This document shows positions 1 to 9,000 of a stretch of 32,491 nt of DNA, one piece after another (position 1 is the stretch's first letter; every line of letters begins with the position of its first letter). Origin of the DNA: Burkholderiales bacterium (lineage in GTDB: Bacteria > Pseudomonadota > Gammaproteobacteria > Burkholderiales > Burkholderiaceae_F); NCBI GenBank assembly GCA_020248785.1, contig JADCGX010000147.1:1-32491 (forward strand), read 5' to 3'. The position numbers were made by a program, and so were the translations under genes. The notes under the pieces are model-generated. The model searched no databases and had not been told where the DNA came from. It worked only from the letters and a program-made list of their open reading frames with translations.

Positions 1-2
1 GG

Positions 3-41
3 GGGGGGAAGGAGGCGTGGGAGGGGTGGCCCAAGGGGTAG
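3..41 (+). CDS. Possible 3' end of a truncated plus-strand gene
   Basis: An open frame entering from the left edge reads GGKEAWEGWPKG and ends at a TAG at 39-41. The TAG is the first three bases of a palindromic element of the same kind that follows the stop codons of several complete genes in this window. That parallel is the main reason to read it as a genuine gene end. Only twelve residues are visible, so no function can be given. The purine-rich, G-rich start could equally be non-coding. Confidence 0.3.
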   Translation, partial: GGKEAWEGWPKG

Positions 42-223
42 CGCTCGCGATGTACGCGATTGCCTCGCCGCTGCGCGGCATCGGCAATCGCCCGTGCATC
101 GCTCGCGATTGGTTTGTTCGGAATCGCTGGCAAAGCCAGTCGATTCCGAAGTGGGGCGACGCTCGCGCGTTGCTTCGCTTCGACAGAGGCGCGGTCGCGC
201 TCCTGCGTCGCTTGACCGCGCCT
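39..223 (+). repeat. Stop-codon-linked palindromic element, full copy A (REP-like)
   Basis: Starts with GTAG at 38-41. Hairpin 1: GCGATG (47-52), TAC (53-55), GCGATTGCC (56-64), loop, GGCAATCGC (83-91), CCGTG (92-96), CATCGC (97-102). Hairpin 2 at 117-150: arms TTCGGAATCG and CGATTCCGAA around an inner CTGGC/GCCAG stem. Hairpin 3: AGGCGCGGTC (187-196) with GACCGCGCCT (214-223), enclosing a loop rich in CGCTC and CTGCG. The same three hairpins, with different stem sequences, occur in inverted orientation at 318-502. A GTAG head followed by a palindrome resembles REP elements mobilised by RAYT transposases; that assignment is inference. Confidence 0.75.
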
Positions 224-317
224 GGGTCAACTGACGACCCGCCAGGCCTTGAACTTGCGTGATGCGGCTTGTTTCGCCGACGTCTTCTCTTGGGCTGGCG
301 GAGATGCGTCTCGTCGA
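224..317. other. Spacer between two convergent repeats
   Basis: Non-coding stretch between copies A and B. It contains one further small inverted repeat, GGGTC (224-228) with GACCC (236-240). No gene is supported here. Confidence 0.5.
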
Positions 318-502
318 GGCGACCGCCAAGCGAGCGCAGAGAGCGGGCGGTCGCCCTTGTCGAGCGTAAGGTCGAGCCTGAGCAACGCGGCAAGCGAGAC
401 CCGCTTCGACTTTGACTGGCTCTGCCAGCAAAGTCGAACCAGCGATTGCGCTTTGTGTGCACGGGCGATCGGCGCAGCCGATCGCGTACACGCAAAGCGC
501 TA
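318..502 (-). repeat. Stop-codon-linked palindromic element, full copy B (REP-like)
   Basis: Begins on the TAG stop (500-502) of the Bug-family gene and runs leftwards. In the gene's sense, hairpin 1 is GCGCTTTGCGTG (489-500), TAC (486-488), GCGATCGGC (477-485), TGC loop, GCCGATCGC (465-473), CCGTG (460-464), then the outer arm (448-459), with one mismatch in the outer stem. Hairpin 2 (405-438) has arms TTCGACTTTG and CAAAGTCGAA around CTGGC/GCCAG. Hairpin 3 pairs 346-355 with 318-327. The internal loops match copy A while the stems differ compensatorily. Shared unpaired word CGCGTTGCT (381-389 here on the complement, 166-174 in A). Confidence 0.8.
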
Positions 503-1498
503 GACCTTCGTGACCCGGCCTTCCCGCACTAGCGGCGTGTACTGGGCGACGTCGGCGGCGATGAGGTCGCGCATCTGTTGCGGTGTGCTCGGCGCGAGCT
601 GGAAGCCCGCGGCTTCGATGCGCTCGCGCACGGCGTCGGTGCCGAGCGCGTGCATCAGGTCGCGGTGCAGTTGCTGCAGGATCGGCGCTGGGGTGCCGGC
701 GCGCGCGACGAGGCCCGCCCAGGGCCGCATTTCCACCGGCGGGCCGCCGGCTTCGGCAAAGGTGGGGATGTCCGGAAACTCGGCCAGGCGCGTACGCGCG
801 GCCACCGCGAGCGGCCTGATCTTGCCCGCCTTGATGAGCGGCATCATCGTGTTCATGGACAGCGTGGTGAAGTCGACGTCGCCATTTGCGACGGCCGACA
901 TCTGCGTGCCACCGTCCTTGAACGGCACATGCAGCAGGTCGAGGTTGGCGGCACGCGCAAAGGTCTCGACCGCGACGTGCGAGGGATGGCCGTTGCCGAA
1001 CGAGGCGTAGCTCACCGAGCGCGGTGCCTTGCGCGCCTGCGCGATCAGCTCGCCCAGCGAATTGAAGCGGCTTTTGCTGCTCACGTGCAGCACGAAGGTG
1101 GCGCGAAACAGCGTGGTCAACGGTGCGATGTCGCGCTCGACGTCATACGGCAGCGATGCATGGATCAGCGGGTTGACCGCCAGGGAGCCCGTGTCGCCGA
1201 CGAACAGCGTGTGGCCGTCCGGCGCGGTCTGGCGCAGCTCGTTGAAGGCGACGATGCCCGAGGCGCCGGGCTTGTTCTCGATCACCACCGGCTGGCTCCA
1301 GCGCCGCTCGAGTTCCATTGCCACGGTGCGCGAGACCACATCGGGGCCGATGCCCACCGAGTAGGGCACGATGATGCGCACCGTGCGTGACGGAAAGACC
1401 GGCGCGCTGGCACCTGCGGCCAGCGGCAACGCGGCCGCGGCCGCCAGCAGCTGGCGCCGCCGGGCGCCGCTGGCCATCATTTGGCGCGCGCGCGTCAT
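500..1498 (-). CDS. Bug-family (TctC-like) periplasmic solute-binding protein
   Basis: A 332-residue protein of the Bug/TctC family of substrate-binding proteins, which capture small carboxylates or other metabolites in the periplasm for tripartite tricarboxylate transporters. The N-terminus has an arginine-rich, Tat-like leader (GARRRQLLAAAAALPLAAGA). It is followed by the family pattern FPSRTVRIIVPYSVGIGPDVVSR, and VIENKPGASG and FVGDTG occur further on. The ATG at 1498 is preferred because it overlaps the upstream stop codon (ATGA) and gives the family's usual length; the frame stays open further upstream without a signal peptide. No transporter membrane subunits lie nearby, as is common for Bug genes in Burkholderiales. 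The substrate is unknown. The stop codon is part of repeat copy B. Confidence 0.85.
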   Translation of the reverse strand: MTRARQMMASGARRRQLLAAAAALPLAAGASAPVFPSRTVRIIVPYSVGIGPDVVSRTVAMELERRWSQPVVIENKPGASGIVAFNELRQTAPDGHTLFVGDTGSLAVNPLIHASLPYDVERDIAPLTTLFRATFVLHVSSKSRFNSLGELIAQARKAPRSVSYASFGNGHPSHVAVETFARAANLDLLHVPFKDGGTQMSAVANGDVDFTTLSMNTMMPLIKAGKIRPLAVAARTRLAEFPDIPTFAEAGGPPVEMRPWAGLVARAGTPAPILQQLHRDLMHALGTDAVRERIEAAGFQLAPSTPQQMRDLIAADVAQYTPLVREGRVTKV

Positions 1499-2460
1499 GC
1501 CAGCCACCGCGTGGCAACGGCGCCGGCGGCCAGCAGCGCGGCGAACTGCAGCTCCAGCACGAAGGTGCGCACCAGGATGCTCGTGTACGCCGTGCCGCCC
1601 GGGCAGTCGACGAAGGCGCGCCACAAGCGCAGCACCGCAGGCAGCAGCAGCATGGGCGTGAGCAGCAGCGGCGCACTTTCCAGCCAGGCGATTGGCAGCA
1701 GCAGGACAAAGGGCAGAGCGAGGCCGGCGCCGTAGAACAGCCGTGCCAGTGCCGAACCGTAGGCAACGGCAAAGGTGCGCCGGCCCACTTCGGCATCGTG
1801 CTGCACGTCGCGATAGTTGTTGACGTTCAGCGCCGCTGCCGACAAGGAACCCAGCGCGATTGCCGCCAGCCAGGTCGAGGCGGGGACCGGCTCGCCCGTC
1901 AGGACGAAGTCGGTGCCGACCACCGCCACCAGGCCGAAGAACAGGAACACGAAGGTTTCGCCCAGCGGCGTGTAGGCGATCGGCCGCGGGCCGCCCATGT
2001 AGGCGAGCGCGGCAACGATGGAGGCGACACCCATCGCCAGCGCCGGCCAGCCGCGTGTCTCCACCACCGGCAGGCCGAGCAGGACGGTGAAGCCGATCAG
2101 CAGGAGGATCGCCCGCCGGACCTGGCCCACGCTCAGCAGCCCGAGCGAGGTCGCGCGCGGCATGCCCTTGCGACCCCGACGCTCGGCGCCGCGCAGCGTG
2201 TAGCCCACGTCGTTCTGCAGATTGCTGATGATCTGGATCAGGACGCTGCAGGCCAGTGCCAGCAGCGCGAGGCCAAGCTGCACCTGGCCGGTGCGTTCGT
2301 ACACCAGCGCCACGCTCAGCAGCACCGGGCTCACCGCGACGAACAGCGACGGTGGCCGACTGGCCATCAGCCAGGCTTGCAGGGAGTTGGGCGCGATGCG
2401 CGGTCCGCCCTCATCGGAGCCGGCCGAGGCGCCGGACGCCGCCGCAGTGCTTGTGTTCAA
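1495..2460 (-). CDS. UbiA-superfamily prenyltransferase, MenA-like
   Basis: A polytopic membrane protein of about 321 residues resembling 1,4-dihydroxy-2-naphthoate polyprenyltransferase, which joins a polyprenyl chain to an aromatic acceptor in menaquinone synthesis. Hydrophobic helices fill the chain. The first family motif appears as NLQNDVGYTLRGAERRGRKG and the second as LNVNNYRDVQHDAEVGRRT, both in the MenA style. In the first motif the usual second aspartate (NDxxD) is tyrosine, so activity or substrate may differ. A TTG start at 2460 is chosen because GAGGAG lies just upstream of it. A GTG at 2493 would add 11 residues but has no visible ribosome site. It overlaps the Bug gene by four bases. 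No other men genes are in view. Confidence 0.75.
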   Translation of the reverse strand: MNTSTAAASGASAGSDEGGPRIAPNSLQAWLMASRPPSLFVAVSPVLLSVALVYERTGQVQLGLALLALACSVLIQIISNLQNDVGYTLRGAERRGRKGMPRATSLGLLSVGQVRRAILLLIGFTVLLGLPVVETRGWPALAMGVASIVAALAYMGGPRPIAYTPLGETFVFLFFGLVAVVGTDFVLTGEPVPASTWLAAIALGSLSAAALNVNNYRDVQHDAEVGRRTFAVAYGSALARLFYGAGLALPFVLLLPIAWLESAPLLLTPMLLLPAVLRLWRAFVDCPGGTAYTSILVRTFVLELQFAALLAAGAVATRWLA

Positions 2461-2690
2461 GATCCTCTCCTCGAGCCGGCTGGCTCGCCCCACGATGCTG
2501 TGCGGACTCTCCGGGTTCGCGACAGTAAGGCAACACGCAACGGTAACGGCAGGGGTTACACGTGCGTCTTGATACCACGCAAGAGAATCGACCCGAAACT
2601 AGCGAATCGACCTCGATGAACTTGGAGCGGGGCATTAGCGCCTCATACGCCTTCGCGCAGGGCGCTATTGCCAAAATTGCAAGCATGAAC
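2461..2690. other. Intergenic region upstream of the prenyltransferase
   Basis: Holds the leader of the minus-strand prenyltransferase gene. It contains short repeated words (AACGGTAACGG near 2540) but no convincing gene or strong sigma-70 promoter that I can assign. Confidence 0.4.
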
Positions 2691-2747
2691 AAAAAAGGGG
2701 CACATCGCAAAGCCCGCGTGCTGGAGCACGGGGCGCACGATGTGCCC
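2691..2747 (-). terminator. Intrinsic terminator after the fasciclin gene
   Basis: Read on the minus strand, a stem GGGCACATCG (2738-2747) pairs perfectly with CGATGTGCCC (2698-2707). It encloses a nested smaller hairpin and is followed by a run of six T (2691-2696). This is a standard rho-independent terminator about 80 bases beyond the fasciclin stop codon. Confidence 0.85.
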
Positions 2748-2825
2748 GCAAGACGGCGCCACGTTGGAGAGGGGGAAAGCCTGCGGTGCCGCCGCTGCTT
2801 GCCTGGGAAGACGCTTAGTGTGCCA

Positions 2826-3284
2826 TCACTTGGGCAGCACCACGCGGTCGATGACGTGGATGACGCCGTTGCTGGCGGTGATGTCGGTCCGCGTGACGGT
2901 GGCGTTGTCGACCATCACCTTGCCGCCCTCGGTCTTGACCGTCAGCGCGCTGCCCTGAATCGTTTTCACGCTGCCGGGCTTGACGTCCTTGGCCATCACG
3001 CGACCGGGCACCACGTGGTACGTGAGCACGGCGGTGAGTTTGGCCTTGTCCTTGAGCAGCGCGTCCAGATCTGCCTTGGGGATCTTGGCGAAGGCCGCGT
3101 CGGTCGGCGCGAACACCGTGAACGGACCAGGGCCCTCGAGGGTATCCACCAGTCCGGCGGCTTTCAACGCGGTCGCCAGGGTGTTGAACTGACCCGCGGC
3201 GACGGCCGTGTCGACGATGTCCTTGGCGAGCGCGCCACCGGACAGAAAGGCCGTGGTGACGAATGCGAACAACAGTTTTTTCAC
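2826..3284 (-). CDS. Secreted fasciclin (FAS1) domain protein
   Basis: A small exported protein of about 152 residues with a single FAS1 domain, a fold linked to cell-surface adhesion. The signal peptide reads [20 protein letters not shown], followed by mature [11 protein letters not shown]1 hallmarks follow in order: [34 protein letters not shown], a YHVVPG turn, and [15 protein letters not shown] at the end. The GTG at 3284 is preferred to the in-frame ATG at 3296 because GGAG lies seven bases before it and it puts lysines directly ahead of the hydrophobic core. An intrinsic terminator follows. The preceding gene on the same strand is a broken DUF4397 gene. The ligand is unknown. Confidence 0.9.
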   Translation of the reverse strand: MKKLLFAFVTTAFLSGGALAKDIVDTAVAAGQFNTLATALKAAGLVDTLEGPGPFTVFAPTDAAFAKIPKADLDALLKDKAKLTAVLTYHVVPGRVMAKDVKPGSVKTIQGSALTVKTEGGKVMVDNATVTRTDITASNGVIHVIDRVVLPK

Positions 3285-3313
3285 TGCTTGCTCCATGGTT
3301 GAAACGGATGCTT

Positions 3314-3348
3314 GCCGCCGTCAGCCGCGCGGGGCGGCAGACGGCGGC
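3314..3348 (-). other. GC-rich hairpin between DUF4397 and fasciclin genes
   Basis: GCCGCCGTC (3314-3322) pairs with GACGGCGGC (3340-3348) in the short gap between the DUF4397 stop and the fasciclin start. It has no T-tract on either side, so it is more likely a processing or stability structure than an efficient terminator. Confidence 0.45.
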
Positions 3349-3365
3349 TTGGCCTGATGGGGCCG

Positions 3366-4024
3366 TTACTTGTCGTTCAGTACCTTGAACTGGAACGGCT
3401 GGCCGTTGCTTGTATTCGGTGCGCCGATGGCGACGACGGTTGCAACGTCACCAGCAGCAAGTGTCACCGGGACGCCGGCGCTGGTCGGCAGCACGGCGTA
3501 CTGGCGCCGGCAGGCACAACCGCCAGCGTGTAGGTGCCCGGATCGAGCGACAGGGCCGTGGCCGTGGCGTTCGAATGGCTCAGATTGGTCACTGGCCGCG
3601 CGGCAATCGCGCCGCCGTTGAGCACAACGACATCGACTGCGGGCGCGTCGGGCGACAGATGGATCACGCGCAACTTGGCCTTGCCAGCCACCGGCGTACG
3701 GTCGTCGGCAAATGCCTTCAGCTGGAGCGCCTGCGTGCCGGTGCCGCCGAGCAGACCGATGGCAAACACACTGGTGCTGGTGCCGCGAGCCAGCTCGGCA
3801 CCATTCAGGTTAAGCACACCGTCGAGGGAGCCGGCCAGCGCGACCGAGGCGTCATACCGCCCGGCAGCCACGTTCAAGAAGCCAGAGTCGTTCGGAAAGG
3901 TGACGTTCTGCAGCGCGCGGTTGCTGGTTGCGTCGGCTGCTCCCGGCGTCTTCAGGAACACGTCGACGGCCGGGACGTTGGGTGAGAAATGCGCAACCCT
4001 CAGAATGACGGGCAACTCAGCCAT
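3366..4024 (-). pseudogene. DUF4397-domain protein, frameshifted
   Basis: Codes for most of a DUF4397 protein, a beta-rich extracellular domain of unknown function. From ATG 4024 the frame reads MAELPVILRVAHFSPNVPAV and has a second repeat unit, LRVIHLSPDAPAVDVVVLNG. After YTLAVVPAGAS the frame ends early at 3464. The expected continuation (VLPTSAGVPVTLAAGDVA, then FQFKVLNDK and TAA at 3366) lies in another frame, so about one base is missing near 3500. The N-terminus also lacks the signal peptide usual for the family, and the sequence upstream is unrelated, so the 5' end seems lost as well. A sequencing error could explain the frameshift but not the missing leader. Confidence 0.75.
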
Positions 4025-4157
4025 ACGGGCTACGGACTTACGCCATCCTGCGCGACGCAACCCTGAGCGGCGCTGCGACGATGATTGCTTCGCCCGCCAG
4101 CGTCCGCTCCGCCTGTCGCGCCGCCCCCTTCGAAGACGCTCGACACGAGGCCTCGGC

Positions 4158-5987
4158 CTAGAGCACAGCCGCCGCCGAGATCCGTCGGCGAGGGTCCCGA
4201 ATGCCGACCGTCGGCGTTCCACCCAGCGAAGCCGCCCCCGTGCTGGCCTCAAGGCTCTCGCCGCCAAGCGCCGGCATCGGTCGCTCCGACTGTTCGGCGA
4301 CGGCAATCCAACGGTCGAACGGACTCACCCGTTGATGCTGAAGCCAGTCGCGCGCTGCGGTGTATGTCGCACTCGTCGCTTCCGGACCTCCATGGATCCG
4401 GTCAATCCCGAATCGCATCGGGACACCAGCGTCCTGGTGAAAGGCGAGAGCCCCTTCCAACCGCTGCGGGGTCAGCAAAGGCACCCGCGGCTGAACCTTG
4501 AACCACATGCGGCCTGCTGCAATCGGTGCGTCTGGGAGGCCATCTTGCGCAACGATTCTGTCGACCGGCATCGTGGACACGCGGTCACCCGATTGCACCA
4601 GAGCGTCGTTGCCTCCCAGCTTCAGCCTGTCGCCCATCGGCGCGATGAAGCGTGCGGACGGTGCTGCCGTCACTTGCTCCGGAAAGTCTGCGGCCAAGAC
4701 GCGCTCACGCGGTGCGATCCTGGCTTGCACTTCGGTCCCGGACGCTTTCGCCTCCATGCCAAGATCTTCACAGATCGCCACGACATCTTGTTGGGTTGCC
4801 TCTGCGCTTGCTGGCGACCGATCGCGCAGATGAGTCCCTGCACCGGAGCTCTCTGCGGGGAAAACCACGCGCTGCACCGGTCCTGCGTGGACACGGTCCG
4901 CCCCGCCATCAAGTGATGCCGAAGACATCGCCGACGGCCTTTTTTTCCACACGCCGGTCAGCGTCTCGACGAAGCGGCGCAACGGTGGCGCAATCCGAAT
5001 GTGCTCACCCATGTTGGTCTCGTCATCTTGCGTTGCGGTGGTTCTGTTGCTGCCTGCCTTAGGCATTGGGCCCGCGATCACCGCATTGGTCGGCTCGCTG
5101 GCTGCTCCTTGAACGCTCATCAGGCGCGCCCCGCCGGTCGTGCCGCCGCTTCCGGTCAGTTGCGCGGCAGTCGCGAAGTTCGCATCCGAAAGAACGACCT
5201 GCGCGGTTGCGAAGTCCAGACCGGTCAGATTTCCGTCGCGCCCGTGGCGATAGGCCAATTGCCCGCCGATGGCATCCGTATCGCTCGATGCCGTCCTCGC
5301 CGCGGAGAGCGTCGCCGTCGGGACGGCCCAGTCTCCGATCGCGGAATTTGCCGCATACGCCGTATCAAACGCGGCGACGAGCGACGTGAAGTTCAGCCTG
5401 ACGACGCGACGGTTGAGCAGCGGATCAGCGCTTGCCGCGTTGTAGTCAGCCGTTGAATCCACGATCATCTGTAGAGACGTCGTGGTCTTGTTGCCGGCCG
5501 CGCCGTACCAATTGGCGAATCGGATGGAGTCGGTCGTGCCGGCCACCTTGACGAGCAGGTCGCTGCCGGAACGCGCCAGGCGCAGTTCGCTGTAGCGGAT
5601 TCCTGCCAGAGACAGCGTGTCGTTCGCTTCGCCGAGGCCTGCGCCTGTGGTTGGGGCATTCACGACGTCGGCGCCATGCCCGCGGTTGAACGCCGTGATG
5701 TCTGCGCCCCCACCAAGCGTGAACGTGTCGACGCCAGTCCCTCCAGCAAAGAATTCCCGGTCGGTGCCACCGGTCAATGCATCGGTGCCGTCGCCCCCAT
5801 CCAGCACAGCGCGACCCGACGTGTCCGTGATGGTGTCGTTGCCAGCACCACCTTGCAGGACGTCGTTTCCACCGCTCCCGTTCAGGACGTTCGCACCGGA
5901 GTTCCCTCGTAGATGGTTGGCCAGGACAGGATAGCGCTGACCAACGGCAGTCGCCCGGCGCGACTCGCCGTGTTGCACGAGGCGCAT
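4158..5987 (-). CDS. RTX calcium-binding protein, probable C-terminal remnant
   Basis: A 609-residue open frame. Residues about 28-100 carry degenerate RTX nonapeptide repeats (GSGGNDVLQGGAGNDTI, GGDGTDALTGGTD). They are followed by the conserved post-repeat region of large secreted RTX proteins (LLVKVAGTTDSIRFANWYG, then IGGQLAYRHGRDGNLTGLDF). The last 280 or so residues are not recognised. RTX proteins leave through type I secretion and fold on binding calcium. Here homology begins abruptly at LANHLRGNSGANVLNG. The first 22 residues come from the repeat following pilL, so the large N-terminal part is missing. No type I secretion genes are present. It is probably a non-functional remnant. 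Confidence 0.6.
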   Translation of the reverse strand: MRLVQHGESRRATAVGQRYPVLANHLRGNSGANVLNGSGGNDVLQGGAGNDTITDTSGRAVLDGGDGTDALTGGTDREFFAGGTGVDTFTLGGGADITAFNRGHGADVVNAPTTGAGLGEANDTLSLAGIRYSELRLARSGSDLLVKVAGTTDSIRFANWYGAAGNKTTTSLQMIVDSTADYNAASADPLLNRRVVRLNFTSLVAAFDTAYAANSAIGDWAVPTATLSAARTASSDTDAIGGQLAYRHGRDGNLTGLDFATAQVVLSDANFATAAQLTGSGGTTGGARLMSVQGAASEPTNAVIAGPMPKAGSNRTTATQDDETNMGEHIRIAPPLRRFVETLTGVWKKRPSAMSSASLDGGADRVHAGPVQRVVFPAESSGAGTHLRDRSPASAEATQQDVVAICEDLGMEAKASGTEVQARIAPRERVLAADFPEQVTAAPSARFIAPMGDRLKLGGNDALVQSGDRVSTMPVDRIVAQDGLPDAPIAAGRMWFKVQPRVPLLTPQRLEGALAFHQDAGVPMRFGIDRIHGGPEATSATYTAARDWLQHQRVSPFDRWIAVAEQSERPMPALGGESLEASTGAASLGGTPTVGIRDPRRRISAAAVL

Positions 5988-6025
5988 GCGTGCCGCCAGC
6001 GCGCCGCGGCATCGTGCTCGCGCTA
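5944..6025 (-). repeat. Stop-codon-linked palindromic element after pilL
   Basis: Starts at the pilL stop as GTAG (6023-6026). It has the family's layout with different sequence: outer stem GCACGA (6012-6017) with TCGTGC (5975-5980), and inner stem TGCCGC (6006-6011) with GCGGCA (5991-5996). A 10-base bulge lies on the 3' side. A second hairpin follows: 5961-5971 pairs with 5944-5953 with one bulged base. It is a diverged copy, recognised mainly by position and layout. Confidence 0.55.
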
Positions 6026-9000
6026 CAAGGCAAGCTTCTCGGCCATGTAGCGCCGAATCAGGCCAAGCAGCTCATCTTCTTGATACGGTTTACCAAGATA
6101 CTCGTTGACGCCCAGCTCGAAGGCGACGTTGCGGTGCTTCTCGGCCGTTCGCGAGGTGATCATGATGATCGGCACGCTGCGCGTGGTGGAGCCAGCGCGT
6201 ACGTTTCGCGTGAGGTCGAAGCCGTCCATGCGTGGCATCTCGATGTCCACCAGCATGATGTCGGGGACTTGGTCTTGCAGCTGGCGCAGCGCGTCCACGC
6301 CGTCCTTGGCGAGCATCACCTCGTAGCCGTTGCGCTCGAGCAGCCGCTGCGACACGCGGCGCACGGTGAGCGAATCGTCGACGACCATGATGACCGCCGG
6401 GGCGCCAACGCCGCCGGCGCCCCTCTGCTGCACAGGCGGCGCGTCCGTGCGCGCCGCGGGCACGGCGGGGGGAAGTGACACTGGCACCGGCTCCGGCGCG
6501 CGCGCGATGAGCTGGACCGGGTTGATGATGAGAACGATCTCGCCGTTACCGAGGATCGTGGCGCCAAGGATGCCCGCCAGGCGCGACACTTGCGTGCCGA
6601 CGTTCTTGACCACCACCTCCTGGCTGGATGACAGCTCGTCGACCGCAACGGCCAGCCGGTCTTCGCCGGAGCGCAGCAGCGCGACCGTCACCTGCTTGGT
6701 GTGATGCGGCGCCACCTCTTCACCCAAAAGCTGCGCGAGCGGGCGCAAAACCACGGGGCCAATGGGCGCCAGATCGAGCACGCCCTCGGAGAGCGCGGGC
6801 AGGATGACCGTCGGCTTGAGGCGGCGCACCTGCTCCACCATACCGGCAGGAATCGCGTAGCGACGATGGCTGATCGTAGCCAGCACCACCTGCGTGACCG
6901 CCAGCGTGAGCGGCAGGTACAGCGAGAAGCGCGTGCCCGTGCCGGTATCGCTGGCCACCGTCACGCGGCCACCGAAGGTGGCGAGCTCGTTGCGCACCAC
7001 GTCCATGCCGACGCCGCGACCCGCCAGCTCGGTGATCTCGGTCGCCGTGGAGAACCCGGGCGCGAAGATGAGTTCCATCAGATCGCGATCGCTGACCGCG
7101 CCATGGGCGGGGATCAGTTCTTTCTCGATCGCCCGGCTCCTGATGCGCTCCAGATTCAGGCCGGCGCCATCGTCGGCGAAAAGGACGATGATCTCGTTGC
7201 CTTCCTGCCGCACCTCGATGGCGATTTCACCCGTGTCGCTCTTGCCCGCGGCGGCGCGCTGCTCCGGCGCTTCGAGCCCGTGCACGATCGCATTGCGCAC
7301 CAGATGCTCGAGCGGGCCGGCCATTTTCTCCAGCACGCCGCGGTCGATCTCGGTGCCGCCGCCGCGGATTTCGAGGCTGACGCGCTTGCCCAGCTCCTTG
7401 GCGGTTTGCCGCGCGACGCGATACAGGCGCTCGGACACGTTTGAAAACGGCACCAGCCGCACCCGCATCAGTTGCTGCTGCAGCTCGCGCGTCAGACGCG
7501 ACTGCGAGGTGAGATCGGTCTCGGCCAGTCCCAATCCCTTGAGCATGTTGCTTTGGACCATCGCCACGTCTTCCACCGACTCGGCCAGCAGGCGCGTCAG
7601 TTCCTGCAGACGCGTGTAGCGGTCGAACTCAAGCGGATCGAACGCGGCGCTCTGGCGGGACAATTGGTCGGCGCGCGCGGCGATCTGTGCGTCGGCTTGA
7701 ATCTCCACCTCGCGCAACTGCGTGCGCAAGCGCGAGATGTTCTCCGTCAGGTCCGTCAACGCACCCTTGAGGCTGCCGATCTCGTTCTCGAGCTTGGCGC
7801 GCGCGATCGACACCTCGCCGGCCTGGTCGACCAGCTTGTCGAGCACGTCGGCGCGCACGCGGATCACCGGCGCCGCCTGCGCCGCCGCGCGCTCGGGCGT
7901 CGCCGCCTTGGGCGCGGCCGCCTCGGGCCCAGGCTCACGCGCGGCCTCGCGCGCCGCGGCCAGATCGATCACCGGTGCGAGCGGTGCCGGGCTCGCACCT
8001 TCTTCCAAGGTGGGGGCCACGGCCTCTGGCTCCCCCCGCGGCGCTCGGGACAACGCCAGCGACGCCGGGCTGCCGGGAAACTGCAGCGTGTCGAACAGGG
8101 TCAGCGCCTGGTCATACTGACTCTGCAGATCGTCAACGATGACATCGGGCACCGTGACGAACTGCATGGCGGATTCGATCCGCGTCTCCATGTCGTGCAC
8201 CAGTTCGCCCAGCCGCATGGCACCAGCCATCCGCGCACTGCCCTTGACGGTGTGCAATTGGCGCATCAGCTCCCGCGCCACCTCGCGGTCGTTGGGGTTG
8301 GCCGACAACTCACGCAGCTTGCCGCTGATCGCGGGCATGATCTCTTGCGCCTCGGCCACGAAGATGCCAAGCAGGTCCGCGTCGAGGTCGTCCTGCACGC
8401 CGCGGTGGGGTGATCGGTCGTCGGCTGATTCGTCCGTTGGCTCCTCCAAAGGCTCCTTGACCGGCTCATCGAACGACTCCTCGAACGGCTGATCCGCCGG
8501 CACGCCCCGCGCTGCGACGGCGTCGGTTGGTGCCTCGTGGGCGGCGGACGCGCTCGGGTCCAATGCGTCGGCAGGCACTGCAACCGGCTGGGCCGCGGCC
8601 GTTACATCGGCGAACTGCGGCGCTGCCTCCAGGGCCGATACGTCCGCCGTCGTACTCGCCGTCATGTCGGCCGCCATGTCGGGCGGTAGCTTGGGCGGCA
8701 GCTCGGGCGGCGCTCCCTCAGTACCGAACTGCGACGCCGACGCTGACACCGGCGCGGGCGGAATCACCAGGTCGAACGCGGGCGCATCCATCGGCATCGG
8801 TTCGGCCGCCGGCACGGCGAACTGCGCAACGTCGAAGGTCGGGACGTCGAAGTCCGCAGCGTCGACCTGAATCAAATCGACCTCGGGTAAATCGACCACT
8901 TGCGAGGCGTCGTGCGCGCGCGTATCGGGGTCAAGCGCGAAATCAGGCGCAAACGTCGTGACCTGCGCGGACGTACCAACCGGCTCGATAGCAAGGACAG

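Noticed and set aside
39..502. A RAYT transposase that would explain the REP-like repeats
   Set aside because: No frame in the window shows the Y1 tyrosine transposase motifs; if it exists it is elsewhere in the genome.
17..503. Open frames of about 80 codons across the first 500 bases
   Set aside because: They run through the palindromic repeats and translate to low-complexity sequence without motifs.
578..1390. Long plus-strand open frames opposite the Bug gene
   Set aside because: Arg/Ala/His-rich translations with no motifs; they are antisense shadows of a clear coding gene in high-GC DNA.
500..1624. Longer N-terminus for the Bug protein
   Set aside because: The additional 42 residues are Arg-rich, overlap the prenyltransferase coding sequence and precede the export signal; the ATG at 1498 gives the family length.
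1387..2619. 410-codon plus-strand frame opposite the prenyltransferase
   Set aside because: Highly charged Gln/Arg-rich translation typical of antisense frames; the minus strand carries recognisable MenA-like motifs.
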